Assembly: GCA_018000995.1 (NCBI GenBank)
Contig: JAGNIU010000022.1
Location: forward strand, 1 to 54,608
Reading direction: 5' to 3'
Length of the DNA: 54,608 nt
Source of the DNA: Bacteroidia bacterium
Lineage (GTDB): Bacteria; Bacteroidota; Bacteroidia; B-17B0; Aurantibacillaceae
Below, one piece after another: positions 34,679 through 43,682 of the stretch. The stretch's first letter is position 1; each line of letters opens with the position of its first letter. A program made the position numbers and the translations under genes. The notes beneath the pieces were generated by a model, which was not told the origin of the DNA, ran no database searches, and worked only from the letters and a program-made list of their open reading frames with translations.

Positions 34679-36868
34679 CTATTTAGGGTTACCTACTGAG
34701 GTAGCCACATCTCCCGATTTTAAATCAGAAAGAATATTGGTAGTCTCATAAATGTAAATATCCTTGGCAACGTTCTTTGCCCAACGGTTTTCTCTGCCTA
34801 AACGTGTAGTATCAGAACCATAACGGTCGGTATCTACTTTTAAAAGATCAGCGCTAAAATCCTTAATCTCTTTTCTAAGATTTTCGTATTTTTTATTTTG
34901 TTCGCGCCATTCTTTTTGCTCAGCACGGTATTTATCCATTGCTAAATTATATTTAGTATCATCTTTCTTTGCCTTCAATTCTTTCGCTTCTGTTTCAATT
35001 AATTTAAAAGTAGCATTAGCTTTTACGCGCTGATCGCTATTCTTTTTCATTTTATCATAATCGATATATGTGTATGATGAATAAAGTGCTTTAGGCATTT
35101 CATCCCATTCCATTGGGAAATCCATATCTTTTTCACCAATATCAAAAAACGCATAAGGATCCGGTAATACTACATCCGGTGTAACACCTTTTAACTGCGT
35201 AGCTCCACCATTTATACGGTAGAATTTTTGCATAGTAATTTTAACCTGTCCTAATGGTTTTAAACTATCTAATTGCGGAATTAATTGCTGATCTAAATCG
35301 GCAAACGATTGCACAGTACCTTTTCCAAAAGTTGGTGTACCCACAATTACTGCACGTTTATAATCTTGCATTGCAGCCGCTAAAATTTCAGAAGCACTTG
35401 CACTACCATGGTTAACCATAATGGATAGTGGACCAGTCCAGGCAATATCCGGATTGTAATCTTCCATTACCATACTCATATCATTCTTGCCTTTCACTTG
35501 TACAACCGGACCTTTATTAATGAATAAACCCGCCATTTCAACAACTTCTTGTAATGAGCCTCCACCATTATCACGTAAGTCGACAATTAAACCATCGATG
35601 TTTTGAGTTTTTAATTTTTCAATTTCCTTACGCATATCCGTTGCGCATTTGTGAGCACCTGTTCTTGTAAAATCGGCATAGAAAGTAGGTAAATAGATGT
35701 AACCGATTTTCTTTTTACCTGAATTAAGGACTGCTGATTTAGCATAGGTTTCTTCAGTTTCAACAATATCACGGATAATCGGAATCACTTTCATAGTTCC
35801 ATCCGGTTTTTTTACTGTCAATCTAACCTCTGTTCCTTTTTTACCTTTAATTAAAAGAATGGCATCGTCAATTTCCATAGTAGTAATATCAACAGGCTCA
35901 GCTGTTCCTTGTGCTACTTTATAAATCTCATCATCCTTTTTTAACTCACCTTGTTTGTAGCTTGGACTTCCTAAAACAATCTCACTAATTTTTAAAGCGC
36001 CGTCATCTTTTTGTTGAAGACGAGCACCAATTCCTTCAAATTGTCCGCTCATTTGCTCATCAAATCTCTTTTTATCTACAGGAGCGAAATACTCAGTATG
36101 CGGGTCATAAATACCGGCAATACAGTTCAAATAAGTTGCAAAGCGCTCTTTCTCTTTCACTTTATTCAATCGTTTAAAATAACCTTGATTCGCTTTTAAT
36201 GTTTTACGACGTGCATCCACTTCTAAACTATCAAATGATAAAATTTTAACAGCTGTATCATTTTTTTCTTTTGCTTTTTCCTGAAGCTGCAATGCTGCAT
36301 CAATTTTTGCAATAACCTGATACTTTAAAGATTTGCGCCATTCTTCTTTTGCTTCTGCTTCATTAGCAGGAAACTTTGCTTTTTCGTAATCACTCTCAAA
36401 TTCTTCTTCCTTACTATAATCAAAAGGTTTAGCTAATAATTCCTTATACCAAATTTCACGTTCTTTTAAACGCTTAGTATATAAATCAACAGATAATTGA
36501 TACAATTCAAACTTTCCGTTACCGGTAATAATTTCATCGTCGATGTTACGGCGGAATTTTGCTAATTGATCAACATCACTTTGTAATAAAAACTTTTTTG
36601 TAGGGTCTAAACGTTTGTTAACGTAAAGATTGAATACCTTCTCACTAAATTCATCATCAATTTTAACAGGCTTGTAATGCAAATTATCAAGAGCTCCTAC
36701 TAAACGCTCCATTAAAAATAAATGGCGGGCCGAAACATACTTATAAATTGTAAATGATGAAAGCAGGAAAATACCCGCAATTAACAGGAGGTTCTTTTTC
36801 ATAAACGAAGGCTTAATGCGCATACCGCAACGGTTAGTTTTAAATTTTGAATTTATGCTATTCTTCAT
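34679..36868 (-). CDS. prc: C-terminal-processing (tail-specific) S41 peptidase
   Basis: 729 residues (707 if started at MKKNLLLIAGIFLL, ATG at 36802, which begins the signal/anchor more cleanly). Domains: N-terminal helical part, PDZ domain (about 275-365), protease core with GLIVDLRDNGGGSLQEVVEM, catalytic Ser491 in GSASASEI and Lys516 in TFGKGTVQ, 25 residues apart as in E. coli Tsp (Ser430/Lys455), and the Tsp-type C-terminal domain. It degrades or trims periplasmic proteins from the C-terminus. It precedes the S8 protease gene on the same strand, but a terminator-like hairpin separates them. Confidence 0.93.
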   Translation of the reverse strand: MKNSINSKFKTNRCGMRIKPSFMKKNLLLIAGIFLLSSFTIYKYVSARHLFLMERLVGALDNLHYKPVKIDDEFSEKVFNLYVNKRLDPTKKFLLQSDVDQLAKFRRNIDDEIITGNGKFELYQLSVDLYTKRLKEREIWYKELLAKPFDYSKEEEFESDYEKAKFPANEAEAKEEWRKSLKYQVIAKIDAALQLQEKAKEKNDTAVKILSFDSLEVDARRKTLKANQGYFKRLNKVKEKERFATYLNCIAGIYDPHTEYFAPVDKKRFDEQMSGQFEGIGARLQQKDDGALKISEIVLGSPSYKQGELKKDDEIYKVAQGTAEPVDITTMEIDDAILLIKGKKGTEVRLTVKKPDGTMKVIPIIRDIVETEETYAKSAVLNSGKKKIGYIYLPTFYADFTRTGAHKCATDMRKEIEKLKTQNIDGLIVDLRDNGGGSLQEVVEMAGLFINKGPVVQVKGKNDMSMVMEDYNPDIAWTGPLSIMVNHGSASASEILAAAMQDYKRAVIVGTPTFGKGTVQSFADLDQQLIPQLDSLKPLGQVKITMQKFYRINGGATQLKGVTPDVVLPDPYAFFDIGEKDMDFPMEWDEMPKALYSSYTYIDYDKMKKNSDQRVKANATFKLIETEAKELKAKKDDTKYNLAMDKYRAEQKEWREQNKKYENLRKEIKDFSADLLKVDTDRYGSDTTRLGRENRWAKNVAKDIYIYETTNILSDLKSGDVATSVGNPK

Positions 36869-37042
36869 ATGTTTAAACTTTATAAAAACCCGCGCGGCAC
36901 AGGTAGACCAAATTTACTACTTGTAACGCTATTCTGCTACCCCAGGTTACGGGAAATTGACCACTTATCAATTATTTTGTTTAAATATTGTTAAAAGCCT
37001 AAGCTAACATTAAGCTACATTTAGGGCTTTAGAAATAGAATT

Positions 37043-38092
37043 ATGATTGATTTTTCGAGAGCACAATTAACCAATTTCATCATTCACTATGTTGGAAACA
37101 AAGGTTTAGGAGAAGAACTGACTTTAAGCGAAAATTGCTTTGAGTTTAAAGATGATTTTGTGAAGGAAACTATTCTCCGCTATTTTCAAACGCCTTTCAA
37201 AACCGATATTTATCACAAGTTTAAAAACAAAAGTGAATTCAAATTAAAAGGTGTGAAAGATGCGAGCGAAGCGATTTTTGAATCGCGCAGAAGCTTCGTA
37301 AAAAACTCGAAAGAAATTGCAGAACATTTGTACGACCAAAGCATGCACCCAAAAATTAAAGGTGGTGAATTTTATGTTTGCTATTTTAAAGATGTAATTG
37401 TTGACGGCGAATTATGTGATAGTATTGGCTTATTCAAAACAGAAAACAAAGAAACATTCTTAAAAGTGTTTCAACACATGGATGAGTTTGATGTAGATAC
37501 CGACACAGGAATCAATATCAATAAACTGGATAAAGGCTGTTTAATTTACAATACCGAATCGAAGAAGGGTTATAAAATGAGTATTGTTGACACCAATAAT
37601 AAAGTGGCAGAATGCGCTTTGTATTGGGAAGTTGATTTTTTAAACGCCACTTTAGAAGAGAATGCTTATTACCACACCAGTAATTTTATTGAAAGCTGCA
37701 GAGGCTTTTGCGAAGAAATTTTAACGGAAGACAACAACGTTAAAAAAGAAGACCAAATGATGATGTTGAACAAAAGCGCTTCATATTTTAAAGAACGTGA
37801 TAAGTTTAACGTTAAGGAATTTGAAAAGGAAGTAATGGTTGAACCGGAATTAATAAAAGCTTTCAAAGATTACAGAAAAGATTTTACAGAACGTTTGGAT
37901 CTAACTGCCATTGATGAATTCGATGTATCACAAACAGCTGTAAAGAAAAACCAAAAATACATGCGCAGTGTTGTGAAATTAGATAAGAACTTCCACATCT
38001 ACATTCACGGTCGCCACGATTATGTTGAGCGTGGTTATGATGAAGCGCAAGGCTTGAAGTACTATAAGTTGTTTTACGTTAACGAGGAGTAA
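37043..38092 (+). CDS. Nucleoid-associated protein, YejK/NdpA family
   Basis: 349 residues, the family's usual length. Conserved segments include FIIHYVGNKGLGEELTLSEN near the start, GGEFYVCYFKDVIVDGELCD and SIGLFKTENKETFLKVF, FIESCRGFCEEIL, and KYMRSVVKLDKNFHIYIHG near the end. NdpA/YejK copurifies with the nucleoid; precise function is unclear. The 174-bp upstream gap holds an imperfect tandem repeat (AAGCTAACATT / AAGCTACATT) and a weak -7-like TACATTTA at 37016-37023. It is read opposite to the S41 gene. Confidence 0.85.
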   Translation: MIDFSRAQLTNFIIHYVGNKGLGEELTLSENCFEFKDDFVKETILRYFQTPFKTDIYHKFKNKSEFKLKGVKDASEAIFESRRSFVKNSKEIAEHLYDQSMHPKIKGGEFYVCYFKDVIVDGELCDSIGLFKTENKETFLKVFQHMDEFDVDTDTGININKLDKGCLIYNTESKKGYKMSIVDTNNKVAECALYWEVDFLNATLEENAYYHTSNFIESCRGFCEEILTEDNNVKKEDQMMMLNKSASYFKERDKFNVKEFEKEVMVEPELIKAFKDYRKDFTERLDLTAIDEFDVSQTAVKKNQKYMRSVVKLDKNFHIYIHGRHDYVERGYDEAQGLKYYKLFYVNEE

Positions 38093-38099
38093 ACAATTA

Positions 38100-38130
38100 G
38101 TCAATTTGGCAATTCGGCAATTTGACAATG
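38100..38130. repeat. Dispersed intergenic repeat, copy 2 (CAATTTGGCAATT type)
   Basis: The core GGCAATTTGACAATGG and its internal near-repeat match, in opposite orientation, the stretch at 1922-1945 between the FGE-domain gene and the sigma partner gene. Confidence 0.6.
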
Positions 38131-38135
38131 GGGGC

Positions 38136-38166
38136 TTTGCTTTTCTGATGGATTTTACTACCTTTA
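38136..38166 (+). promoter_or_regulatory. Promoter for the type A sorting-domain gene
   Basis: TTTG at 38136-38139 and TACCTTTA at 38159-38166 with a 19-bp spacer; the -7 element lacks the final G. It ends four bases before the ATG, so the leader is minimal. Confidence 0.45.
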
Positions 38167-38170
38167 ATAG

Positions 38171-39136
38171 ATGCAAAGGTTTTTAAAAGTCCTTTTATTT
38201 GTCTGTTGTTTCGTTTTCTCGAAACAGAATTTTTCGCAGGATATTAGAGGGGGTTGGGTAGAATATAAATGGATAAGTGGATATACGTATTCCTTTACCA
38301 CCACTTTATTAGTCGACTCTACTTTAGATGCCAATAGAATCGGAATTTCTATGTTTGGTTGCGGACCTACTTCTACTTTATCTGGAAATCCAAATACTGG
38401 AAAAATAAGAATCTATAAATTTTCAGAGATAAATACTCTTAGTGGGCCAGGTAATTGCGTAGGTTATATTGAAGAATTCAGTAGGGTTCAATACATAAGA
38501 AATATGCCTCAATCTCATCAGCAAGCACTTTATGTTTACAGTATTTTAAACATTAATTCTTTTGGAGGACCAAACTCGACACCAATACTAACAAGTCTGC
38601 CTGTGAATTTAACCAGTAGTTTAAACACAATTACCTACAACCCTGGCGCCATTGATCCAGACGGTGATAGTTTATCGTATCAATTAGTTCATTGTCTAAG
38701 AAGTCCATCAATGTCATATCAGCACATTTTCTTTCCAAACACAACGCTTGATAATTATGGGACGTTAACAATTCCTAACGATTCAACAGGACTATTTGCT
38801 TTCTGCATTAAAATTTCAGAATGGCGAAAAGATGTAAATGGAAATTACCAACCTATAAATGAAACCCCCATAGATTTTGTTGTGGACATGATTTCTTCTG
38901 TTGGTATAAATGAACTTGACAAAAAAGAAATCATCAGCCTTTACCCCAACCCCACTTCAAACATTCTAAACATTAAAACAAACTCAAAAATTAATTCAGA
39001 AATTGAAATTATAAATCAGCTTGGACAAACTGTATTAAAACAAAAATATTCTGAGTCAATTGATGTTTCTAAACTAATTCCCGGCTGTTATTTTATACGG
39101 GTAGATAACTCGTATTCGAAATTCATTAAGGAGTAA
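38171..39136 (+). CDS. Secreted protein with type IX secretion type A sorting domain
   Basis: 321 residues: signal peptide (about 1-22, ending KQNFSQD), a beta-rich passenger with cadherin-like YNPGAIDPDGDSLSYQL, and a C-terminal type A sorting domain from about 245: ISLYPNPTSNILNIKT, EIEIINQLGQTVLKQKY and LIPGCYFIRVDN. The cargo domain (GGWVEYKWISGYTYSFTTTL) is common among Bacteroidota surface proteins and has no enzymatic motif. The domain directs export by the type IX system and attachment or release at the surface. Confidence 0.85.
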   Translation: MQRFLKVLLFVCCFVFSKQNFSQDIRGGWVEYKWISGYTYSFTTTLLVDSTLDANRIGISMFGCGPTSTLSGNPNTGKIRIYKFSEINTLSGPGNCVGYIEEFSRVQYIRNMPQSHQQALYVYSILNINSFGGPNSTPILTSLPVNLTSSLNTITYNPGAIDPDGDSLSYQLVHCLRSPSMSYQHIFFPNTTLDNYGTLTIPNDSTGLFAFCIKISEWRKDVNGNYQPINETPIDFVVDMISSVGINELDKKEIISLYPNPTSNILNIKTNSKINSEIEIINQLGQTVLKQKYSESIDVSKLIPGCYFIRVDNSYSKFIKE

Positions 39137-39162
39137 CTCACTAAATCCTTAATCCTAACTCC

Positions 39163-40722
39163 TTATTCCTTATAATTCACCATGTAATGCAATCCCACAC
39201 TCTCTTTCCTTTGACGAGCGTGTTTGATAATCAGGTATCCGATACAAATGATATTACGTAGCTCGCCAAGCTTTGGAGTCACTACTGTTTTTTCGTAAAG
39301 GGCTTCGTTTTCTTTGAATAATATTTCTAATCTGTCGAAAGCGCGTTGTAATCGTAATTCACTTCTCACAATCCCAACATAATTGCTCATGATTTGCTGA
39401 ACTTCTTTTTGAGATTGAGTAATTAAAATCATTTCTTCCGCCTGCTCTGTTCCTTCTGCATTCCAATCAGGAATGTTTTCTTTAATTTTAATTTTCTCAA
39501 TTATTGAAGACGAATGTTCGGCAGCAGTATGTGCAAATACGCAAGCTTCCAATAATGAATTACTCGCTAAACGGTTCGCACCATGTAAACCCGTACAAGC
39601 ACATTCCCCAATAGCGTATAAATTATCTATGGTAGATTTAGAATTTTCATCCACAATAACTCCGCCGCATAAATAATGCATCGCGGGTACAACAGGAATC
39701 ATTTTCACAAAGGGATCAATTCCTAAACCCATACACTTATTATAAATATTCGGAAAATGCTCAATGAATCCTTTTCTATCCAAATGCCTGCAATCTAAAT
39801 ACACATAATCATCACCACGCATTTTTTGTTCGTTGTCGATAGCGCGGGCAACAATATCACGTGGTGCTAATGAACCACGCGCATCATATTTCTGCATAAA
39901 CTCTTTTCCGTCTTGTGTTTTTAATACCGCACCAAAACCACGAATAGCCTCAGTAATTAAAAAACTCGGATGCTCAGTTGGATTATACAATGAAGTGGGA
40001 TGAAATTGTACGAATTCCATATCCTTTACATGTCCTTTTGCACGATACACCATTGCAATTCCATCTCCTGTTGCAATTTTTGGATTGGTTGTTGTAGCAT
40101 AAACATGCCCTGCCCCACCCGTTGCCATTACTGTGACTTTAGCAAGGACAGTTTCAATTTTGTACGACTTAGTATTTAAAACATAAGCGCCATAACACTC
40201 GATACCGGGAGTTTTTGAATTCACTTCAACACCTAAGTGATGTTGTGTAATAATATCAATTGCAAAATGATGATCGAGAACAGTAATATTAGGATGTTTA
40301 TGAATTTGCGTGATGAGTGCACGCTCAATTTCATTTCCGGTAACATCTTTATAATGCAAAATGCGGTGTTCGCTATGTCCGCCTTCTTTAGCTAAATCAT
40401 ATTCACCATTTTGGGCTTTATCAAATTTAGTTCCGAGTTCTATTAATTCTTTTACGCGTTGAGTGCCTTCAGTAATTACCTTCCTTACAATTTTCTCATC
40501 ACATAAACCCGCACCGGCAATTAAAGTATCCTGAACGTGTTTTTCAACCGTATCCTTATCATTCCAAACTGCTGCAATTCCACCCTGAGCGTATTTAGTA
40601 TTGCTTTCGTCTTCATTGGCTTTGGTAACTAAAAACACCTTATGCTTAGTTGCCACTTTTAAAGCGAAACTAAGTCCGGCTATACCTGAACCTATGACTA
40701 AATAATCGGTTTTGTGTTGCAT
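39163..40722 (-). CDS. nadB: L-aspartate oxidase
   Basis: 519 residues. The FAD-binding fold opens YLVIGSGIAGLSFALKVA; other signatures are KYAQGGIAAVWNDKDTVEKH, EGGHSEHRILHYKDVTGNEI, FVQFHPTSLY and GANRLASNSLLEACVFA, all characteristic of NadB. It oxidises L-aspartate to iminoaspartate, which the Fe-S enzyme NadA condenses to quinolinate in NAD synthesis. It diverges from nfu, an Fe-S carrier gene, over a 53-bp region with back-to-back promoters. NadA is not in the window. Confidence 0.96.
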   Translation of the reverse strand: MQHKTDYLVIGSGIAGLSFALKVATKHKVFLVTKANEDESNTKYAQGGIAAVWNDKDTVEKHVQDTLIAGAGLCDEKIVRKVITEGTQRVKELIELGTKFDKAQNGEYDLAKEGGHSEHRILHYKDVTGNEIERALITQIHKHPNITVLDHHFAIDIITQHHLGVEVNSKTPGIECYGAYVLNTKSYKIETVLAKVTVMATGGAGHVYATTTNPKIATGDGIAMVYRAKGHVKDMEFVQFHPTSLYNPTEHPSFLITEAIRGFGAVLKTQDGKEFMQKYDARGSLAPRDIVARAIDNEQKMRGDDYVYLDCRHLDRKGFIEHFPNIYNKCMGLGIDPFVKMIPVVPAMHYLCGGVIVDENSKSTIDNLYAIGECACTGLHGANRLASNSLLEACVFAHTAAEHSSSIIEKIKIKENIPDWNAEGTEQAEEMILITQSQKEVQQIMSNYVGIVRSELRLQRAFDRLEILFKENEALYEKTVVTPKLGELRNIICIGYLIIKHARQRKESVGLHYMVNYKE

Positions 40723-40741
40723 TTTCTAGCTTAATTTAACA

Positions 40742-40771
40742 CAAATATAAAGTTTATTAATTGTAAATTTG
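40742..40771. promoter_or_regulatory. Divergent nadB/nfu promoters
   Basis: TATATTTG on the minus strand (40749-40742) faces nadB, 19 bases before its ATG. TAAATTTG on the plus strand (40764-40771) ends four bases before the nfu ATG at 40776, so nfu mRNA would be essentially leaderless. The two -7 elements are only 14 bp apart, so polymerase binding is probably mutually exclusive. Confidence 0.55.
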
Positions 40772-40775
40772 TACC

Positions 40776-41399
40776 ATGTTAACTACCGAAATCCCCTACA
40801 TAATATACGCCGAGGAAACACCAAATCCGGCCAGCATGAAATTTGTGGCTAACCGCTTATTATTAGTGAGTGGTGCAACGGCTGAATATAAAAGCATTGC
40901 AGAAACAAAAGATGCACCCATTGCAAAAGCTATATTTAGTTTTCCTTTTGTGAAATCCGTTTTTATTTCATCTAATTTTATTAGTGTAAACCGACATGAT
41001 TCTGTGTTATGGGAAGAAGTTGTACATGAACTCCGTTTCTTCATTACAGATTATTTAAATAAAGGCAATGTTATTATTGATAAACTCCCTGAAAAAGAAG
41101 TTGCAGCGGATAATACATTTACAAAAACTGTTAGCATCAACACACAACACAACGTTCCAAAAAACGAAGTGGAAAATAAAATTATTGAAGTATTAGAACA
41201 ATATATCCGTCCAGCAGTTGAAAGTGATGGCGGTTTAATTACATTCAAAGACTTAAAAGACGGCGTTGTGACTGTGCAAATGCGCGGCTCATGCAGCGGT
41301 TGTCCAAGTAGCACTATGACTTTAAAAGCAGGAATAGAAGCATTATTGAAACGTTTATTACCTGAAGATGTTAAAGAAGTGGTTTCAGAAGCGCTTTAA
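40776..41399 (+). CDS. NifU-like Fe-S cluster carrier protein Nfu
   Basis: 207 residues: N-terminal Nfu domain (TPNPASMKFVANRLLL, FPFVKSVFISSNFISVNR) and a C-terminal NifU domain with IRPAVESDGGLITFKDLKDG and the cluster-binding CxxC in MRGSCSGCPSSTMTLKAGIE. Nfu proteins accept Fe-S clusters from the scaffold and pass them to target enzymes in the cytoplasm. It is followed after six bases by a Rossmann-fold gene, with which it is probably co-transcribed. Confidence 0.93.
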   Translation: MLTTEIPYIIYAEETPNPASMKFVANRLLLVSGATAEYKSIAETKDAPIAKAIFSFPFVKSVFISSNFISVNRHDSVLWEEVVHELRFFITDYLNKGNVIIDKLPEKEVAADNTFTKTVSINTQHNVPKNEVENKIIEVLEQYIRPAVESDGGLITFKDLKDGVVTVQMRGSCSGCPSSTMTLKAGIEALLKRLLPEDVKEVVSEAL

Positions 41400-41405
41400 T
41401 ACCCA

Positions 41406-42035
41406 ATGAAAACAGCCATTATTTTCGGAGTAACAGGATTAACTGGAAGTGCTTTATTGAAAAATATTGTCAACGATTCCCGTTATAGTAAAATTTATAT
41501 TGTTACCCGTCGCCCCACAGGATTTATTCATCCTAAGGTTGAGGAAATACTTTTCAATTACAAAAGCTTTTCCGACATGCCTGATTTAAAAATAAATCAT
41601 GTGTTTTCTTGTATGGGAACAACTATTAAAGTAGCAGGTTCGAAAGAAGCGCAACTGGTGGTTGACAGAGATTATCCCATTGCTATTTCTAAATATGCAA
41701 AACAAATTGGCGCTGAGAAAATGATTTGTGTTTCATCAGTTGGTTCTGATATTAAATCAGGAAATTTTTATTTGCGCACTAAAGGCGAAATGGAAGAAGG
41801 CGTAAAAGCTAATTTCCCGAATTCTGTTTTTGTTCGTCCGTCGTTTTTAATGGGCGACCGTGAAGAATTACGTTTAGGAGAAAAAATTGGAATTGCAGTA
41901 TTTAAAATCTTCAACCCTCTTTTAATGGGCGGTTTAAGCAAATACAGAGGTATTAATGTCAATAAACTCTCAAAAGCCATGATTGAGGCTTGTTTTAAGG
42001 AAACTAAACAGGTTTTATATTACAAAGATTTCTAA
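41406..42035 (+). CDS. NAD(P)-binding Rossmann-fold protein (HTATIP2-like atypical SDR)
   Basis: 209 residues, one domain. The dinucleotide-binding start AIIFGVTGLTGSALLKNIV is followed by IYIVTRRPTGF (adenine-ribose pocket), NHVFSCMGTT and MICVSSVGSDIKSGNFYLRT, with FVRPSFLMGDREELRLGE later. The pattern matches the atypical short-chain dehydrogenases called HTATIP2/TIP30-like or oxidoreductase. The substrate is unknown. It lies six bases after nfu, and the next gene starts about 50 bp downstream. Confidence 0.8.
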   Translation: MKTAIIFGVTGLTGSALLKNIVNDSRYSKIYIVTRRPTGFIHPKVEEILFNYKSFSDMPDLKINHVFSCMGTTIKVAGSKEAQLVVDRDYPIAISKYAKQIGAEKMICVSSVGSDIKSGNFYLRTKGEMEEGVKANFPNSVFVRPSFLMGDREELRLGEKIGIAVFKIFNPLLMGGLSKYRGINVNKLSKAMIEACFKETKQVLYYKDF

Positions 42036-42086
42036 TACTACAATTCGTAGCAATCAATAGCTCAACAATTCATTAAATTTACCCCG

Positions 42087-43487
42087 GTGTTTGCAATTAT
42101 TGATATTGAAACCTGCAGCGGGAAATTTGTTTACGGTCACGGACGTATTACAGAAATTTGCATTATTAAACACGATGGCTTACAGGTTATAGATAAATTC
42201 ACAACACTCATCAATCCGGAGTGTCACATTACCCAATACTTTAGCAGTTTAACAGGAATTACCAATGAAATGGTTGCTGATGCGCCAAAGTTTCATGAGG
42301 TGGCTAAGAAAATCATAGAAATGACTGAGGGTTGCATTTTTGTAGCACACAATGTGGGTTTCGATTATGGTTTTATAAAAGAAGAGTTCAAATCTCTTGG
42401 ATTTAATTACAGAAAAGATACTTTATGCACAGTAAGATTAAGTCGGAAATTAATTCCGGGAAGGATTTCTTATAGTCTCGGACATTTATGCGCTTCTCTT
42501 GGAATTGAAATTGAAGGTCGGCACAGAGCAGAAGGCGATGCTGTTGCTACTGCACAACTATTTGATTTGTTATTGCGATTAAAAGCTGATCATCCTCAAT
42601 ACAAAAACATGGGTGTTGAAGATATCATGGTGCGCCGCATTGATAAAATAAAAGAATACATCTTAAAAAAATTACCGGAAGAATGTGGCGTGTATTATTT
42701 CCTGAACAAAGACAAAGAAATAATTTACATAGGCAAAAGCACCAATATGTACGGTCGCGCCCTCGCCCACTTCAATAGTAAAGAAGGAAAAAGCAAAAAA
42801 CTACTGAATGATTTAATGAATGTTGATTTTGTGACAACCGGAAGCGAACTCGTTGCCTTACTATTAGAAGCAGAAGAAATAAAAAAACACAAACCAAAAT
42901 ACAACCGCATGCGCAAAGCCGATATGTTTACGCATAGCATCGATTGGTTTACCGATAAGGAAGGAATAATTAATTTTAAGATTGTGGAGTATGAAGAATC
43001 AGAAAGTTCTTTATACGGCTCTGTGACTTATTCTTCGGCAAGAGAAAAACTGGAGCGCTGGATTGATGAACACCAATTATGTTTACGCTATTGCGGTTTA
43101 ACCGGTGAAGAATCTATTTGTTTCAATCACCAAATTAAAAAATGCAACGGCATTTGTAATGGCGAAGAGGAAATTGAAATCTATAATAAACGCGCTAAAG
43201 AAATTATTAAAAACGTTACTTATTCAAACCCTAACTTTTTAATTCTTGACAGAGGCCGTACGAATGAAGAACGCTCATTGATACTTATTGAAGATAGTAA
43301 ATACAAAGGCTACGGTTATATTGATTCAAGTCATCAGATTTCAACCGTTAGCGATTACCGTGATGTAATAAAACAAAGTAATTACTATCCTGACTCAGAC
43401 GAATTAATAAAAGGTTGGATTAAGTCGAGCAAACATTTCAAAACCTTAATCCTTCGGCAAGCTCAGGATGACAATCGTGATTTATAA
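42087..43487 (+). CDS. DnaQ-like 3'-5' exonuclease fused to a GIY-YIG (UvrC/Cho-type) nuclease domain
   Basis: 466 residues, GTG start. Residues 1-175 are a DEDDh exonuclease: FAIIDIETCSG (ExoI), LTGITNEMVADAPKFHEV, VAHNVGFDYGFIKEEF (ExoII) and HRAEGDAVATAQL (ExoIII). From about 195 a GIY-YIG domain follows (CGVYYFLNKDKEIIYIGKST, ELVALLLEAEEIKKHKPKYN), as in UvrC N-termini and Cho, then a Cys-containing segment (RYCGLTGEESICFNHQIKKC). The fusion is known in Bacteroidota and Actinobacteria and is thought to act in DNA repair. The last 15 or so residues (LILRQAQDDN) come from a repeat element running into the 3' end. Confidence 0.88.
   Translation: MFAIIDIETCSGKFVYGHGRITEICIIKHDGLQVIDKFTTLINPECHITQYFSSLTGITNEMVADAPKFHEVAKKIIEMTEGCIFVAHNVGFDYGFIKEEFKSLGFNYRKDTLCTVRLSRKLIPGRISYSLGHLCASLGIEIEGRHRAEGDAVATAQLFDLLLRLKADHPQYKNMGVEDIMVRRIDKIKEYILKKLPEECGVYYFLNKDKEIIYIGKSTNMYGRALAHFNSKEGKSKKLLNDLMNVDFVTTGSELVALLLEAEEIKKHKPKYNRMRKADMFTHSIDWFTDKEGIINFKIVEYEESESSLYGSVTYSSAREKLERWIDEHQLCLRYCGLTGEESICFNHQIKKCNGICNGEEEIEIYNKRAKEIIKNVTYSNPNFLILDRGRTNEERSLILIEDSKYKGYGYIDSSHQISTVSDYRDVIKQSNYYPDSDELIKGWIKSSKHFKTLILRQAQDDNRDL
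43453..43472 (+). repeat. REP-like element inside the 3' end of the exonuclease gene
   Basis: TTCGGCAAGCTCAGGATGAC matches 18 of 20 bases of the right arm of the palindrome at 32839-32858. In this frame it encodes RQAQDD. The element appears to have supplied the gene's new 3' end and stop. Confidence 0.7.
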
Positions 43488-43513
43488 AACATTTTCCTAA
43501 ACATCTCGACTAC

Positions 43514-43554
43514 TCCGCCTAGGCGGACTACGTGACATCACCCATAATGGGTGA
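43514..43554. repeat. Two perfect palindromes downstream of the exonuclease gene
   Basis: TCCGCCTAGGCGGA (43514-43527) and TCACCCATAATGGGTGA (43538-43554) lie in the 195-bp gap. Neither is followed by a clear T-tract, so a repeat origin is more likely than a terminator. Confidence 0.6.
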
Positions 43555-43682
43555 ATAGAAAAATTCCTCCTCCCCCGCACTTCGTGATTTTAACTTGTGT
43601 TTAACGCCTATTAACACTTCTTTAACCTTGTATTGTAACTTTTCTTTGAAACTTTACGTCTAATTACAAAAAACAAGAAATC

